A stretch of 64,000 nucleotides of DNA from Morella rubra (taxonomy: Eukaryota; Streptophyta; Magnoliopsida; Fagales; Myricaceae): contig CM025851.1 in assembly GCA_003952965.2 (NCBI GenBank), positions 6,376,660-6,440,659 on the forward strand, in the 5' to 3' direction. Below, piece after piece: positions 11,228-22,500 of this stretch. The position numbers and the translations under genes are program-made. Within the stretch, counting starts at the first letter, position 1. Each line of letters begins with the position of its first letter. Below the pieces are notes generated by a model. The model searched no databases, was not told the DNA's origin, and saw only the letters and a list, made by a program, of their open reading frames with translations.

Positions 11228-12980
11228 AGTACGTGTACGTAGTTGCGAAGGTTCATACGTTTGGGTAATGGTGAAGACGAAGGATTTTTCTGAATTGTTT
11301 CTGGTTGCAAAAACGGATCTTTTCAAGACTGGTGATTTTACATCTGAACTGAAGAAATGTTGGGTGATTGGTTAATAGCTTCAATGGGGGTGGAAGTGAC
11401 GAGAATCTGCAACACAAAACGCGAGCAAAAAAGGGTCAGAATCAGAGGAAGAAAAAAGAAAGGATCGTCAATGGGGTTGAAATTCACATCCTCGTAGCTA
11501 ACAGCGTGCAGGCGGTGGTGTCAAGACTTCGGAGCGCTTGCCCAGCTTTGAATCGTCGCCATCGCGTTTCTTATGGTTTCTTTGTTTTCTGGATTAACGT
11601 TGTAAACCGTTGTTATTTGAATCTTTTGTAGAATATTCGTTTACCACAACTTGTAGAAAAGCAGATTACGCAGGTGCTATGTGTAAACGTGGTGCTTTCA
11701 TGAATCCGAAAATGTACGTTATTGGAATATTTGACAACAAATCAAGTTATTTAATAAAATATATAACATGGATTTATGTTTTTTGAGTCTTTAATTAACG
11801 ACCCAATCAAGTTATGGGCCAGTCATTAGCAAAAATATTATAGAGTATAATATATTCAACAAAATTCGCAAAAAGAGCATATAAAATATCAAAAAATCAT
11901 ACATAAATGGCAATAACTATTAAACAAACTCTAATAACTTTTTACATAAATTTCAAAACATTTAAAAAAAAAATCTAACAAATCTTATTTCTTCATATTT
12001 TTTCACTAAATTTCAATATTTTTTATTAAAAAATTACATCAAATCATCTTTCATTATATATTTTTATAAATTCTAATAAAAATAAAATTCTTTAAAACTT
12101 TTCACCAAATATTACATAAAAATTTATAAAATTTTAATCTACATAAATATTTATAATTTTATAAAAAAAAAAATCTTAAAATTTTTTATAAAACATTTCC
12201 TAAAATTTATAAACATTTTATCTATTATCTACCTAATTTAAGTCCTTGTCCTTTTCATCGAGGAAAGGAAGAATATTTTTTTAAAAAATATGACTATAAT
12301 CTCCTGAATTGCCCTTTCCCGCTGTTAGAATTAGACCAAGTTACTATTCTCGTGGATAGACGTTTTAACAATTGGAATGTGAGTTTTTATAAGTTGCCTT
12401 CTCTGCCTAAGAAAAAACAAAAGTTTCTATTCTCATATATATATATATAAATATATAATCAAAATCGTACGCCACTGGTATATATTTCCTTGGTATTTAC
12501 TGTGGAACTTGGTTGACCAGCTGCTACAAAATATCTATTACCGAAAAAGAAAAAGTCACCGCAGGTATGAAGATTTTTAAGAAAAGGTCCCAGTTGGCCC
12601 TAGATCGACACAGGCCAAAATAGCCAGGGGCGTCCCACCACCTGAAAAATCTGTTCATTTTTTTTAAGCCCAGGTCCGCCCCAGCTTTGTTCAAGTGAAC
12701 TACATTAGCCATTTCCATTCAATAGACAAACCATACATGTCCGAGAACTACCGGAACTAATATGAAAAAACGTCAACTACTAATTTAACCTCTTTAGCAA
12801 GGTACGTTCAATAAATTTCCATAATGGAAATAAAAGATAAAACTTCGTTTTGCACCCTTACAAGTACGTAGTTAACGTCAAGCCATGTTGGAAGTCTCAA
12901 CTACCAAGATCGTTACGTTGAGCTCTTGAATATCAAAATTAATTAATATGTACCATGAAATAAAATATAACCATCAACTT
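11228..12980. other. intergenic, extremely AT-rich between 11740 and 12240
   Basis: Short A/T words (CATAAATTT, AAAACATTT, AAATCTTA) recur without exact periodicity, suggesting old degraded repeats. No gene is recognisable. The segment 12560-12680 resembles a decayed repeat end but has no counterpart I could match. Confidence 0.45.
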
Positions 12981-13021
12981 CGAAACTACATTTTATGATG
13001 TAAGAAGTCATGATGCTTTTT

Positions 13022-13345
13022 CTGAGTTTCAAGATATTGAAGATTTTGCTGTGAAGATGGTTGAGACAAGAAAGCATACTCATATTTATTGGTTTATCGC
13101 TTATTAAGTTGGCATTGGTCTTACCAGTTGCAACTGCAACTGTTGAGAGAGTGTTCTCTGTGATGAAGTTTATCAAAATTGACTTGCGTAATAAGATAGA
13201 GATGAATGGATGAATGATAGTATGGTGGTATACATCAAAAGAGAAATTTTTGAAACTATTGAGAACGAAGTTATTTTGCAACGTTTTCAAAAGATGCAGT
13301 CCCGTAGGATCCAATTGCCACCTTTCAGTATCAACAAATAATATG
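13022..13345 (+). pseudogene. hAT-type transposase C-terminal remnant
   Basis: Read across three frames, this encodes the hAT dimerisation region: KLALVLPVATATVERVFS, then KIDLRNKI, then EWMNDSMVVYIKREIF and ENEVILQRFQKM. The first part ends in a TAA, the second in a TGA, and at least two frameshifts separate the blocks, so it cannot be expressed as one protein. The family is the TTF-type/zinc-finger MYM-like hAT transposases abundant in plant genomes. Upstream parts of the transposase are not recognisable. Confidence 0.8.
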
Positions 13346-13492
13346 GTATGTGTATTTAAATATTTTTAGTCCTTAATTTTTGATATTTTAACTCTTAAGA
13401 TATTTTTTTGCATTACGTAGTAAATTTTTTTTTTTTGGCATTTTCCCTTAGGAGTCTGCCCCTCTTCGATTGCATTCCTAGTTCCGCCACTG
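13346..13492 (+). mobile_element. 3' end of the decayed hAT element
   Basis: Downstream of the transposase remnant comes an AT-rich tail ending in TAGTTCCGCCACTG (to 13492), the inverse of a CAGTGGCGGAACTA-type terminal repeat. Diverged copies of the same tail occur at about 14195-14310 and 52680-52760. The left end of the element was not found. Confidence 0.55.
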
Positions 13493-13551
13493 TAGATCAA
13501 TGTGGGTAGAGATGATGTATTTGAATAAACTGTGATGTTCCTTTTTACAGG

Positions 13552-14310
13552 CAGTGGCAGACCGAAAAGGGGGCAAGTCGGGGCGGCTCCTCCTTTAGTT
13601 TTGCCAAATTTTTTAATAAGTAGTAGTTGCTTCTAGAAGTTTTCGGACATCCATTACATGCTTTCATTTAAAAAAAAAAAATTATTTGTGTCAAATAATA
13701 GTAAATACCTTACCCCCTCTAGTGGGAAATATGAAATCACTAATGATTCACTTTCATTAAAAGACCTACACCATAACAATATGTGCATGCACATTGAAAT
13801 AGAGGAATCTAGCTAGCTCGAAATAAAATATTGACTAGACCATCTTTCATTCAAGACATTTGAGAAATATAGAAGGTCCAATTAGCATGGTTCATAAAAT
13901 TGGCATATCATATATGGTATAGACAACGAATTAGAGTGGAAATTACTTTATTGATATATATATATATACCCCAAATTTGTTAACTTCTTATAAGCCAAGC
14001 AATGATCACCTTTTCTAAAAACAAAACTTTTCATGCATGTTAATAATATTATACATGTACACATCTTTATGTAAGTTCGTATGAACTTATGTAAACACCC
14101 AAGAAATTTCATCCCAATTGTATATGATATTCAGCAGATACCCTCAAATATTTTAAGATTTTTTTATAAATTAGTTCTATCCTGGCAGGCATGCTGTGTG
14201 GACTATTTCGATATTTTAACTTTAAGACATTTTTTGTATTACATATGAATTTTTTTTTTTTTCATTTTGCTTTTAGAGTTTGCCCTTCCTGAGTCTTGAT
14301 TCTGCTACTG
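13552..14310. mobile_element. non-autonomous hAT-like element, 759 bp
   Basis: The left end CAGTGGCAGA (13552) is an imperfect inverse of the right end TCTGCTACTG (to 14310). Flanking octamers TTTACAGG (13544-13551) and TTTACTAA (14311-14318) share their first five bases and may be a decayed 8-bp target duplication, the size expected for hAT elements. The right-hand 110 bp resemble the tail of the neighbouring transposase-bearing remnant. No coding capacity remains. Confidence 0.5.
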
Positions 14311-14349
14311 TTTACTAAACAAGCAATAAAAAAAAAAAAAAAAAAAAAA

Positions 14350-14821
14350 AACTAGAAACACAAGTTGATAAGATCGTACGTATATAGCTTGGGAGTACGT
14401 AGTGTATGTGGACAAAACTATGAGGCTTCTAGACAACGTGCACGGCTGGATTTCCGGGGTTTATGGTTTATTGGATGAGAAGTTGAGAACAACCCTTCCT
14501 TGCTGTCATTAAGGACTTTATATACTCTAAGCAGGTACGGTGTACTTTAGGAACTTATAAATAATTAATAAAACTAAGTTCGGTGTAATTGACTTAGTTT
14601 TATTAATTATTTATAAGTTCCTAAAGTACACCGTACCTGCTTAGAGTATATAAAGTCCTTAATGACAGCAAGGAAGGGTTGTTCTCAACTTCTCATCCAA
14701 TAAACCATAAACCCCGGAAATCCAGCCGTGCACGTTGTCTAGAAGCCTCATAGTTTTGTCCACATACACTACGTACTCCCAAGCTATATACGTACGATCT
14801 TATCAACTTGTGTTTCTAGTT
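14350..14821. repeat. perfect inverted repeat: 230-bp arms, 12-bp loop
   Basis: The left arm 14350-14579 is the exact reverse complement of the right arm 14592-14821; I compared all bases and found no mismatch or gap. The loop is TCGGTGTAATTG. The left arm abuts a run of 24 A (14328-14351). The right arm runs smoothly into ordinary unique sequence, so the right arm may be original and the left arm its inverted copy. No terminal target duplication is visible. RNA from this locus would fold into one uninterrupted double strand. Confidence 0.97.
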
Positions 14822-15716
14822 GAGGACACGTACGGTATCCGACGAAAGAAAGCTGACGTTTCGTTTGAGGTTGCGCAGCCGCATGCAGTAGAGTAAGTGG
14901 GAGGTATTTGATAAACGAGGTCTTTAGTTTTCCTCTTTGGATTGACCGTCGACGACTCCCCATGATCAAAAAAAAGCTTCACGTGGAAGGAAGGTTTGGC
15001 AAAATAACCTACCAGCCATAAATGACTTGGAAAATAAAGAACCATTCTCAAACTTCGCAGCCAGCAACCTGAAACTTATGGAACTCCTTTTGCTCGTGTT
15101 TCAGAGTTTTCAACAATGCAATGATGGTAGCGCATATTTCTTTCGCTTCTGGCATGCCTTTGCTGAATGTTTTGAAAGAGGAAATTAACGGATGGGAGAC
15201 TAATTTATTGGGATGAGACAGGTATTAGTATTATATAATTTGTGAACTTTATAACATTCAATGATGTTCGTATTAATAGTCGGATTGTGTGAGACGCTCT
15301 ATAATTTTCGTTTCTTTTACATGTTGTTTTTCTTGTTCAAGGTAATTTAGAGGAAGTAAATATATTCGGACCATTGTTTCCAAATCTCGTAGTAATGTTT
15401 AATTTTCTACTCATAATCCTAATTTTGAAATTCCCTACAATTCAATTAATACCCTAAGAATTTTAGAGAATCTTCTTTCTACCTTTCAGAGGCAAAAAAA
15501 CAAAAACCAATATAAAAGTTAGGCTCTGGGCTGGAAACCTTCATGGGCCAATCTCTAATTTAAGCTGGATAGTAGGGCTTAGATTTCCATGTTTGTATAG
15601 TAGGGGCCCACTCCTCAGGCTTAGTTGGGCCATGTATCTGGATTTCCTTGGCCTCCGAATAAAAATAAAAAATGAAAGAAAAAGAAAAAAGAAAAAAGAA
15701 AAAAGAAGCTCAAAAG
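14822..15716. other. intergenic, distal promoter of eRF1
   Basis: No gene or repeat was recognised. The region is AT-rich and becomes purine-rich (15660-15715) just before the eRF1 leader. Confidence 0.5.
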
Positions 15717-15725
15717 AAACCCTAA
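15717..15725 (+). promoter_or_regulatory. telo-box at the eRF1 leader
   Basis: AAACCCTAA lies immediately before a GA-rich leader and about 85 bp before the inferred 5'-UTR donor at 15810. It matches the element found at the L28 and S30 genes of this window. Confidence 0.6.
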
Positions 15726-15809
15726 GTGCATCTCCGACGGAGAGAGAGAGGGAGGGAGCTTCCACGGAACCTGAGACTACTCTTCTTCCATTCGGTGGTA
15801 ACCGCAGAG

Positions 15810-16969
15810 GTATTAATTTTTTTTTCTAACATAACTTTTTTCTCCGTAAACTGAGTGTACGGACGGTTAGATTCGTCTTATATATATATATATATATCTC
15901 TTGTCGACTGGTTTGCTTCTATTCTATCTACCCGCAACTTCAGAAAGTGTGTAAAAAGATTTGATTTTCGATTTTATTTAATGTCCTTTGAGGAATTTTG
16001 GATTAGGAGTTCGCCTTTTGGGAGCATAATTGGACAGATCTTTCAGATTTTATTCTAATTCCTCACTAATGAGTGTTGGTTTTTTTCCATTTCAACACTG
16101 ATATGTTCGGGCAATTTTTTTATTCAAATGGGGCTCTACAAGATTTAGATAAAACCGTGTTTACCTCTTTAGAACCCAAAGCTATTGCTATCTTCCTGTA
16201 AAGTTTTGGCATCAGCTATTACGGTGTGCTTCACTGCTGATTTATGGGTCTACGTATATCTCACTGTAGCGGTAATTTTTAGTTGGGTACAATTAAATTA
16301 TGGTTTGGGTTCGCATGCTAGTCCTTTAGCTACAATTCTGAAGCTTATGGAACTGTTAAGCGTAAATGAAATGGTGATTTGTGTTCAGCTGAGGGTTATG
16401 TAGTTACTAACACTAGTAACCCCACCCGTCGGTTTTTGACAGCTTATCAGATTGCATCTTATATAGGGTGGACATAAGTATACATCTTTTGGGATCTTTA
16501 ATAATGTTTGTGAAGTAATTACTAAAGGGAATCTTGATCTTGGACTTCTGGATTATGAAACACATAACATCATGGCTTATCTCCTAGATAGAGTCTCAGT
16601 GTGGACTAGGAATAATAATTTGGTCATTGGAGCTTCTTGCTGAATCTTTATGATGATTGTGTAAAATCTGTATCTAAGTTAATAGCTAATTCTTCCAGCT
16701 TCTCGCACATATCTGTAGCTAGCACATAATCCTGATTTTTCTATGTAGACACATGCATGTTATATATACACAGAGAAAGCTGATGGTTGATGTTGTAGAG
16801 AAGTAATTTTTGTTCACCATTGATACTGTAAGTGAACGTAAGCCATTACGGTGGCGAAGAAAGTGTGCTTTACAACTGTTCTCACCTTTTGGGTTTTATT
16901 GTCCTTAGTTCTTAATGCTTATTTTGCATGAAATTAACCAGTTCTCTAACTTATATATGTATTTTTTAG
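15810..16969 (+). other. 5'-UTR intron of eRF1
   Basis: A GCAGAG|GTATTA donor and a TTTTTTAG|GTGATA acceptor enclose a T-rich 1160-bp stretch with several short meaningless frames, followed by the start codon 39 bp downstream. Inferred from splice signals and from the lack of coding sense in between. Confidence 0.6.
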
Positions 16970-17008
16970 GTGATATTGCTGTTCTTTCTGTGTCTACCAT
17001 AAAAGATA

Positions 17009-18322
17009 ATGGCAGATGGTCATGAAACGGATAAGAACATTGAGATATGGAAAATTAAGAAACTGATTAAAGCATTGGAATCTGCAAGAGGCAATGGTAC
17101 TAGCATGATATCTCTTATAATGCCTCCACGCGATCAAATATCTCGGGTGACGAAGATGTTGGGTGATGAATTTGGAACTGCTTCAAACATCAAAAGCAGA
17201 GTCAATCGTCAGTCAGTCTTGGCTGCCATTACTTCTGCTCAACAGAGACTGAAGCTTTATAATAAGGTTCCTCCCAACGGGCTCGTGCTTTATACTGGAA
17301 CAATTGTTACTGATGATGGCAAGGAAAAGAAGGTTACGATTGACTTTGAGCCTTTTAAGCCTATAAACGCATCACTCTACCTCTGTGATAATAAGTTTCA
17401 CACAGAAGCTCTTAATGAACTCTTAGAATCTGATGACAAGTTTGGTTTTATTGTCATGGATGGAAATGGCACCCTTTTTGGGACATTGAGTGGAAACACG
17501 CGAGAGGTTCTTCATAAATTCACAGTTGATCTACCAAAGAAGCATGGTAGAGGAGGGCAGTCAGCTTTGCGGTTTGCTCGTCTTCGGATGGAAAAGCGGC
17601 ACAACTACGTGAGAAAGACTGCAGAACTTGCCACACAGTTCTACATTAACCCTGCTACGAGTCAGCCTAATGTTTCTGGGCTAATACTTGCTGGTTCGGC
17701 CGACTTCAAGACTGAGTTGAGTCAGTCAGATATGTTTGATCCTCGATTACAAGCAAAGATATTGAATGTGGTTGATGTTTCTTATGGAGGGGAAAATGGT
17801 TTCAACCAAGCAATTGAACTATCGTCGGAAATTCTATCAAACGTGAAGTTCATACAAGAGAAACGCTTGATTGGGAAATACTTTGACGAGATCAGCCAGG
17901 ATACTGGGAAATATGTCTTTGGGGTAGATGACACATTGAAGACTCTAGAAATGGGTGCTGTAGAAACCCTCATTGTGTGGGAAAATTTGGATATTAATAG
18001 GTATGTCCTGAAAAACAGTACCACTGGTGAGATTATCATAAAGCACCTTAACAAGGAACAAGAGTCTGATCAGAGCAACTTCCGGGATCCAGACACCTCT
18101 GCAGAGTTGGAGGTTCAGGAGAAGTTATCCTTACTTGAGTGGTTTGCCAATGAGTATAGGCGGTTTGGTTGCACACTGGAATTTGTCACTAACAAATCCC
18201 AAGAGGGATCGCAATTTTGCAGAGGGTTTGGTGGGATTGGGGGTATCCTCCGATACCAGCTTGACGTAAGATCATTTGATGAGTTGTCTGACGATGGAGA
18301 AGTATACGAGGATTTTGATTAA
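17009..18322 (+). CDS. eRF1: eukaryotic peptide chain release factor subunit 1 (eRF1)
   Basis: An intact single-exon frame of 437 codons, the usual length of plant eRF1. Domain 1 holds the stop-codon recognition motifs TASNIKS (residues 57-63) and YLCDNKF (124-130). Domain 2 holds the catalytic GGQ (182-184) that triggers peptidyl-tRNA hydrolysis. Domain 3, which binds eRF3, follows and ends in an acidic tail ([14 protein letters not shown]). It acts in cytosolic translation termination with eRF3 and also takes part in nonsense-mediated decay. All key residues are present, so the gene looks functional. An intron-free coding region behind a long leader intron is a known layout for plant eRF1 genes. 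The start is the first ATG after the acceptor. Confidence 0.98.
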   Translation: MADGHETDKNIEIWKIKKLIKALESARGNGTSMISLIMPPRDQISRVTKMLGDEFGTASNIKSRVNRQSVLAAITSAQQRLKLYNKVPPNGLVLYTGTIVTDDGKEKKVTIDFEPFKPINASLYLCDNKFHTEALNELLESDDKFGFIVMDGNGTLFGTLSGNTREVLHKFTVDLPKKHGRGGQSALRFARLRMEKRHNYVRKTAELATQFYINPATSQPNVSGLILAGSADFKTELSQSDMFDPRLQAKILNVVDVSYGGENGFNQAIELSSEILSNVKFIQEKRLIGKYFDEISQDTGKYVFGVDDTLKTLEMGAVETLIVWENLDINRYVLKNSTTGEIIIKHLNKEQESDQSNFRDPDTSAELEVQEKLSLLEWFANEYRRFGCTLEFVTNKSQEGSQFCRGFGGIGGILRYQLDVRSFDELSDDGEVYEDFD

Positions 18323-19596
18323 AGAGACAATTGCTGGTGGCTGTGTGCTCGGTGGAGGATGTTGTGAAAGCTTGTACCAGGTGCGATGTCGTGTTTGTGC
18401 TGCTGGTTCCCGCCAGATTCGAAACTACAATATAAGATTTTGCTGCTTCAGAGTTTATATTGCAGCTCATCCATTGGATATGAAATCTTGATAACTTGGT
18501 GATGTTTATTTTATACTCTTTTTTTTTTTTGTCACTATCCTGCCTTGATCCTCCCCTGCAGCCTTTGAGAAAGGTTAATCTGGACGAAACATTTTATGAT
18601 TTGTCAAGTTAGAATAGACAGCTCTATTTAACGAAGTTGGTCATCAATTTTAATCCAGGTCTTGGTCAGTTTGTTTTGTGGTTCCTTGAAACTTGGTATT
18701 GTTGCGTGATACCAAAATGTTGGAGTGTGAACTCAGCAAGAAGTTACAGGTATTAAAAACGTTGATTCGGTTAAGTCTGTCATGGGGTTTTTTTTTGGGG
18801 GGGGGGGGGGGGGGGGGTTCATTCTTCCTTTTACCTTTTTGTTTAAGATAGGAAGAACTCTTTACTGTTTTATGATAAAATTTTATGCTGGTATGGGTTA
18901 GGGAAAATTCCCTTGTTTAGGCTTCCAAACACGCGCTCCTTCATGTATCCCTTAACTGGGTTTAAAATAGAGCGAGCGAGACAGCTCCTCGACTGTGAGG
19001 AGCGAGTACGGAGCATTTGGTGCTAAGGAAAAGAACGAACAATTTGGCGATCCCAACCAATATGTAAAAACAGCTATTGTTTGGTTTTTGTTTCTGGGGA
19101 TGAAACCAAGCTTGTATAAAGACAGGCCATCGAATGAGGAAACACAAATATCCTGAACCATTTCGAAGTCGGTTCGTGAAATTGTGAGATGTGTTTCTAG
19201 TGAGACTAATGAAAAGGCCAACGCCTTGTATATTCTACACTTCGCCGTCAATATATAGGTTCATCCTCTGAATCCGATGGCGACTTTTGTTCTACTGCTA
19301 TCGGTTTAATGTGACTGGTAATTCTTTTCTTTGAATACGACGGTTCATTCTTTGGCTGGAAGCTCGACAATTCTCAGTTTCAACGAAATCTACCGAACCA
19401 TTCTAATCCAAAGGGAGAAGAGGCTACACAAAATTTCCTAAAAATAACATTACCATCCACCATAATGATGGAGATGATTGACAGAAAAACTCTATCTATC
19501 CGCAAAAACGGCCACTTGTAGCAATTCAACACTTCGCTCAGCTCTGAAAAGGGTGGAGTGCAGCACCTGAAATTTGAAAAGTTCCAGTCACTCTCC
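18323..19596. other. convergent intergenic region with a G21 tract
   Basis: It holds the 3' UTR of eRF1 and that of the anoctamin gene running the other way. A T8-G21 tract lies at 18789-18817. No further gene was recognised. Confidence 0.5.
18797..18817 (+). repeat. poly-G tract (21 G)
   Basis: Twenty-one consecutive G follow eight T. Such runs can form quadruplexes and are prone to length errors in both replication and sequencing. Confidence 0.9.
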
Positions 19597-22500
19597 TCAA
19601 TCTTCCTCCTTTACCTTGCCAAAAACAATTTTGGCACAAGAAATGGTCTTCAAGAGCTGTTTCGAACAAACATCCTGTGCCTCTGTGGCGTTTTTCACAC
19701 GACTGGCTCTTACCCAAGCAGGTTCCTGCCAGAAATGAAGTCCATGCTATTTGTTCTCTTATATGAACTCGAAATCTTAGATTCAACTGATACAGATTCC
19801 ACTCTCATGAAGATAAGTGGAAAGAAGATGCTTTATGACAGGGAAAAAGAAAGTCACCTCAGGAACCAAGCGTGAGAATCCAAACTTAATCAACAGGAGG
19901 AGGTGTTCCATAACCAGAATTGCTGCGAGTCCAGGCTCTATGCTCCATTTTCCCTCTTGATCGTATAACCACACTAGAAGTGCACAGTTGGTGCATATAG
20001 ACATCACTATCAAAAACTGAAATTTGAAGAGATATCTCAAAATCAGTTGGGCATGGTAGCAGAGTAAATAGAAAACCAGTTATCTCCCAGATAATGTGAA
20101 ATTTTGAAAGATATAATCAACTGACGAAATCATGATTTTGGCTCTCTGAAGTTAATGAAAAATGAATGAAGGATTACGATAGTTGGTTTTTGCTTAGAAA
20201 AAAAAAAAAAAGATAGTTGGTTTTTAAAGTCCAACAATACTACACATCAGTTCAATCCCAACCAGTGTTTATTTTTTCTTTTGAATGAGCAAATAAGGGT
20301 AGGTGGTTTCATCCAAAAGCATGCAATAAATTACTTTCACAACTGCAACTTTTCAGTACCTGAAAAATGTTTAACCAAGCTCCAATGGTTCTGGCAGCAC
20401 AGGGGACAGGCCTTTTAAACATGGTAAGCAGCTTTAATGCATCTGTTCTAATTTCTGTAATGTTGTTCTGCACAGTACAAAACTCCATCACTCACTCTAC
20501 CAAGAATCAGAGCAAACTCCAAAGGAAAGAAAAATTGGTGGAAGTACCACTAAAAGCATTGTATACCAAAGCAGTAAAGGCAAATGAGAGGGGAAATGCA
20601 CAAGCGAACATCATGATCATTCCAAACTGCAACGCCAACTCCAGGAAATCTGCAGGTGGATTTTGATTTCAATTAGTCAAGGAAATGCAAATAACTTTGA
20701 AAATTTCATGATTGCTTTAAAACAGCGAGAGAGTGAACCTATCCAGTTCTAATTTCGAGGCATACAGACCACAAAAGTTCTTCGGTTTACATCAAATCAA
20801 GAAGCCAACCTTATCATGGAGAATATAAAGGATGAAAGAGGGCCCAAAATATCTTCATCAAGCATATGTTTCATCATTCCTATCCAAATTGGCAACTCTA
20901 ACTCAAGTCATACTTCTCTCCCCATTTTAACAAATAATTATTATATTTCTATTACTTTGAAAAACAAGAAAAAATGCTTCTAATTGCATTACACCTATAT
21001 ATATACTAAACGTATTACCATCAAACAGCCCATCCTCAAGCTCCTCGCCAATGCTTGCAGAATAAGAAGGTTTCAGGTACTCTTTCTCTACCCTAGAAGT
21101 AAACTGGATCTTTCCGGCTGATGATCCTTTTTCACGTTTTTTCTTGTTTCTTGAGATACCAGGATGACGCATCAGTTAGTTCACCCCAAAAAGTAAGGGA
21201 CAAGACATGACATGAACAGAAGAAACTTACCGAACTCTGTATTTTCTGTAGCTGTATTTAAGATAGGGCAAAGTATTTTCCAACAAGTTTTCAAAAATCT
21301 GTACAACATTTCCAGACAAAGAACGTTCCATGATCAGTGAGAACATCTAAAATTAAAAGAACCAGAAGGAGAAAGAACATAGAGAAATTTATTTAACCTG
21401 AGACACAAGGAGGCGCTGAATCAAGACTTGACGGAGAGTCAAAAAATTGCGGTGCAAGAGGGCATGATAGAAAATTCCAATATATGACTGCATGAAATAA
21501 AGACCAAATACCTGCAAGAGCAATTAAGACCTTTTAACCAAAGAACTTGAACTGCACCAAATATCCCCACAAGGGCCAGAAAAAACCTCCACTGACTAAT
21601 CAAAATTCTAGTCAGTACCTTGTAGACCAAGCTGTCAGACTTTTTCTCTGTGGTTTCATTGTTTTCACTCTTAATAAGCTTAACCGATATCTTACCACCA
21701 ATCTGTGTAAAATGCTGAATGGCAAAAAGATAAATGGCTGTCAGCCCAAACCTGAAAAGAAAAAAAGAAAAAAGAAAAACAGTGTCATCTTCATGCAGCT
21801 AATACAACATTTAGAACCAACAACCCAAAAATCCAAATACAACATTTGGAAGATAGAGGAAAAAGAGGTCGAGATGAAAAGTTGGGGAAAATCACAAGGA
21901 TTCTAAAGATCCAACCCTCATTGTAGCTTGAACCTCTACTGCAATTGATTTTGACAAGGATGTTTGAAGAAAACATGACCACAACATATAAGCATCTGTG
22001 TCTTTGTAAAAAGGATTTGATTGGTGACTACGGTTGTGAACCTTAACGTGATAAACTTTCTAAACCTTCATCTTTTCTCTGCCAACAGGAGGTTGTAAAC
22101 AGTGAAGTTCTTTCTCTGATATCTCTCATCTGTCTATGTTCTTTAGTTATTTGCTAGAGCAATTATTCTCTGGAAGTTGATCCAGGGCTAGTGTTTGGAT
22201 CTATTAGGACATATATCCATGAGGCACTCAAAGGACCATCATTAGCCCTTTTCTGCACACTGAATTGGTGCAAATCCAGCTTTTTATGAGTCAATGCAAC
22301 ACTTATACTGCAATGATTTTTTTATTTTTATTTTTTGGGGGGAGGGGGGACTTCAATAACACACATTCTTGTTGCTGCCAACAAAATGATCAGCATGTTT
22401 CTTTCATTAAGAAAAAAATAAAAAAGCATAAATGAGAAATGATTGAGATCGTTACTTCATAACATCAGACCCAATAACTTCGTAAAGATGAGCATAGGCC

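Noticed and set aside
10855..11326. Two long minus-strand open frames
   Set aside because: They are shadows of the 79-codon gene on the plus strand, and the TATA box supports the plus strand.
19538..19875. Frames opposite the last anoctamin exons
   Set aside because: The plus-strand frame is a shadow of exons 15-16; the minus-strand frame is the wrong phase of exon 16.
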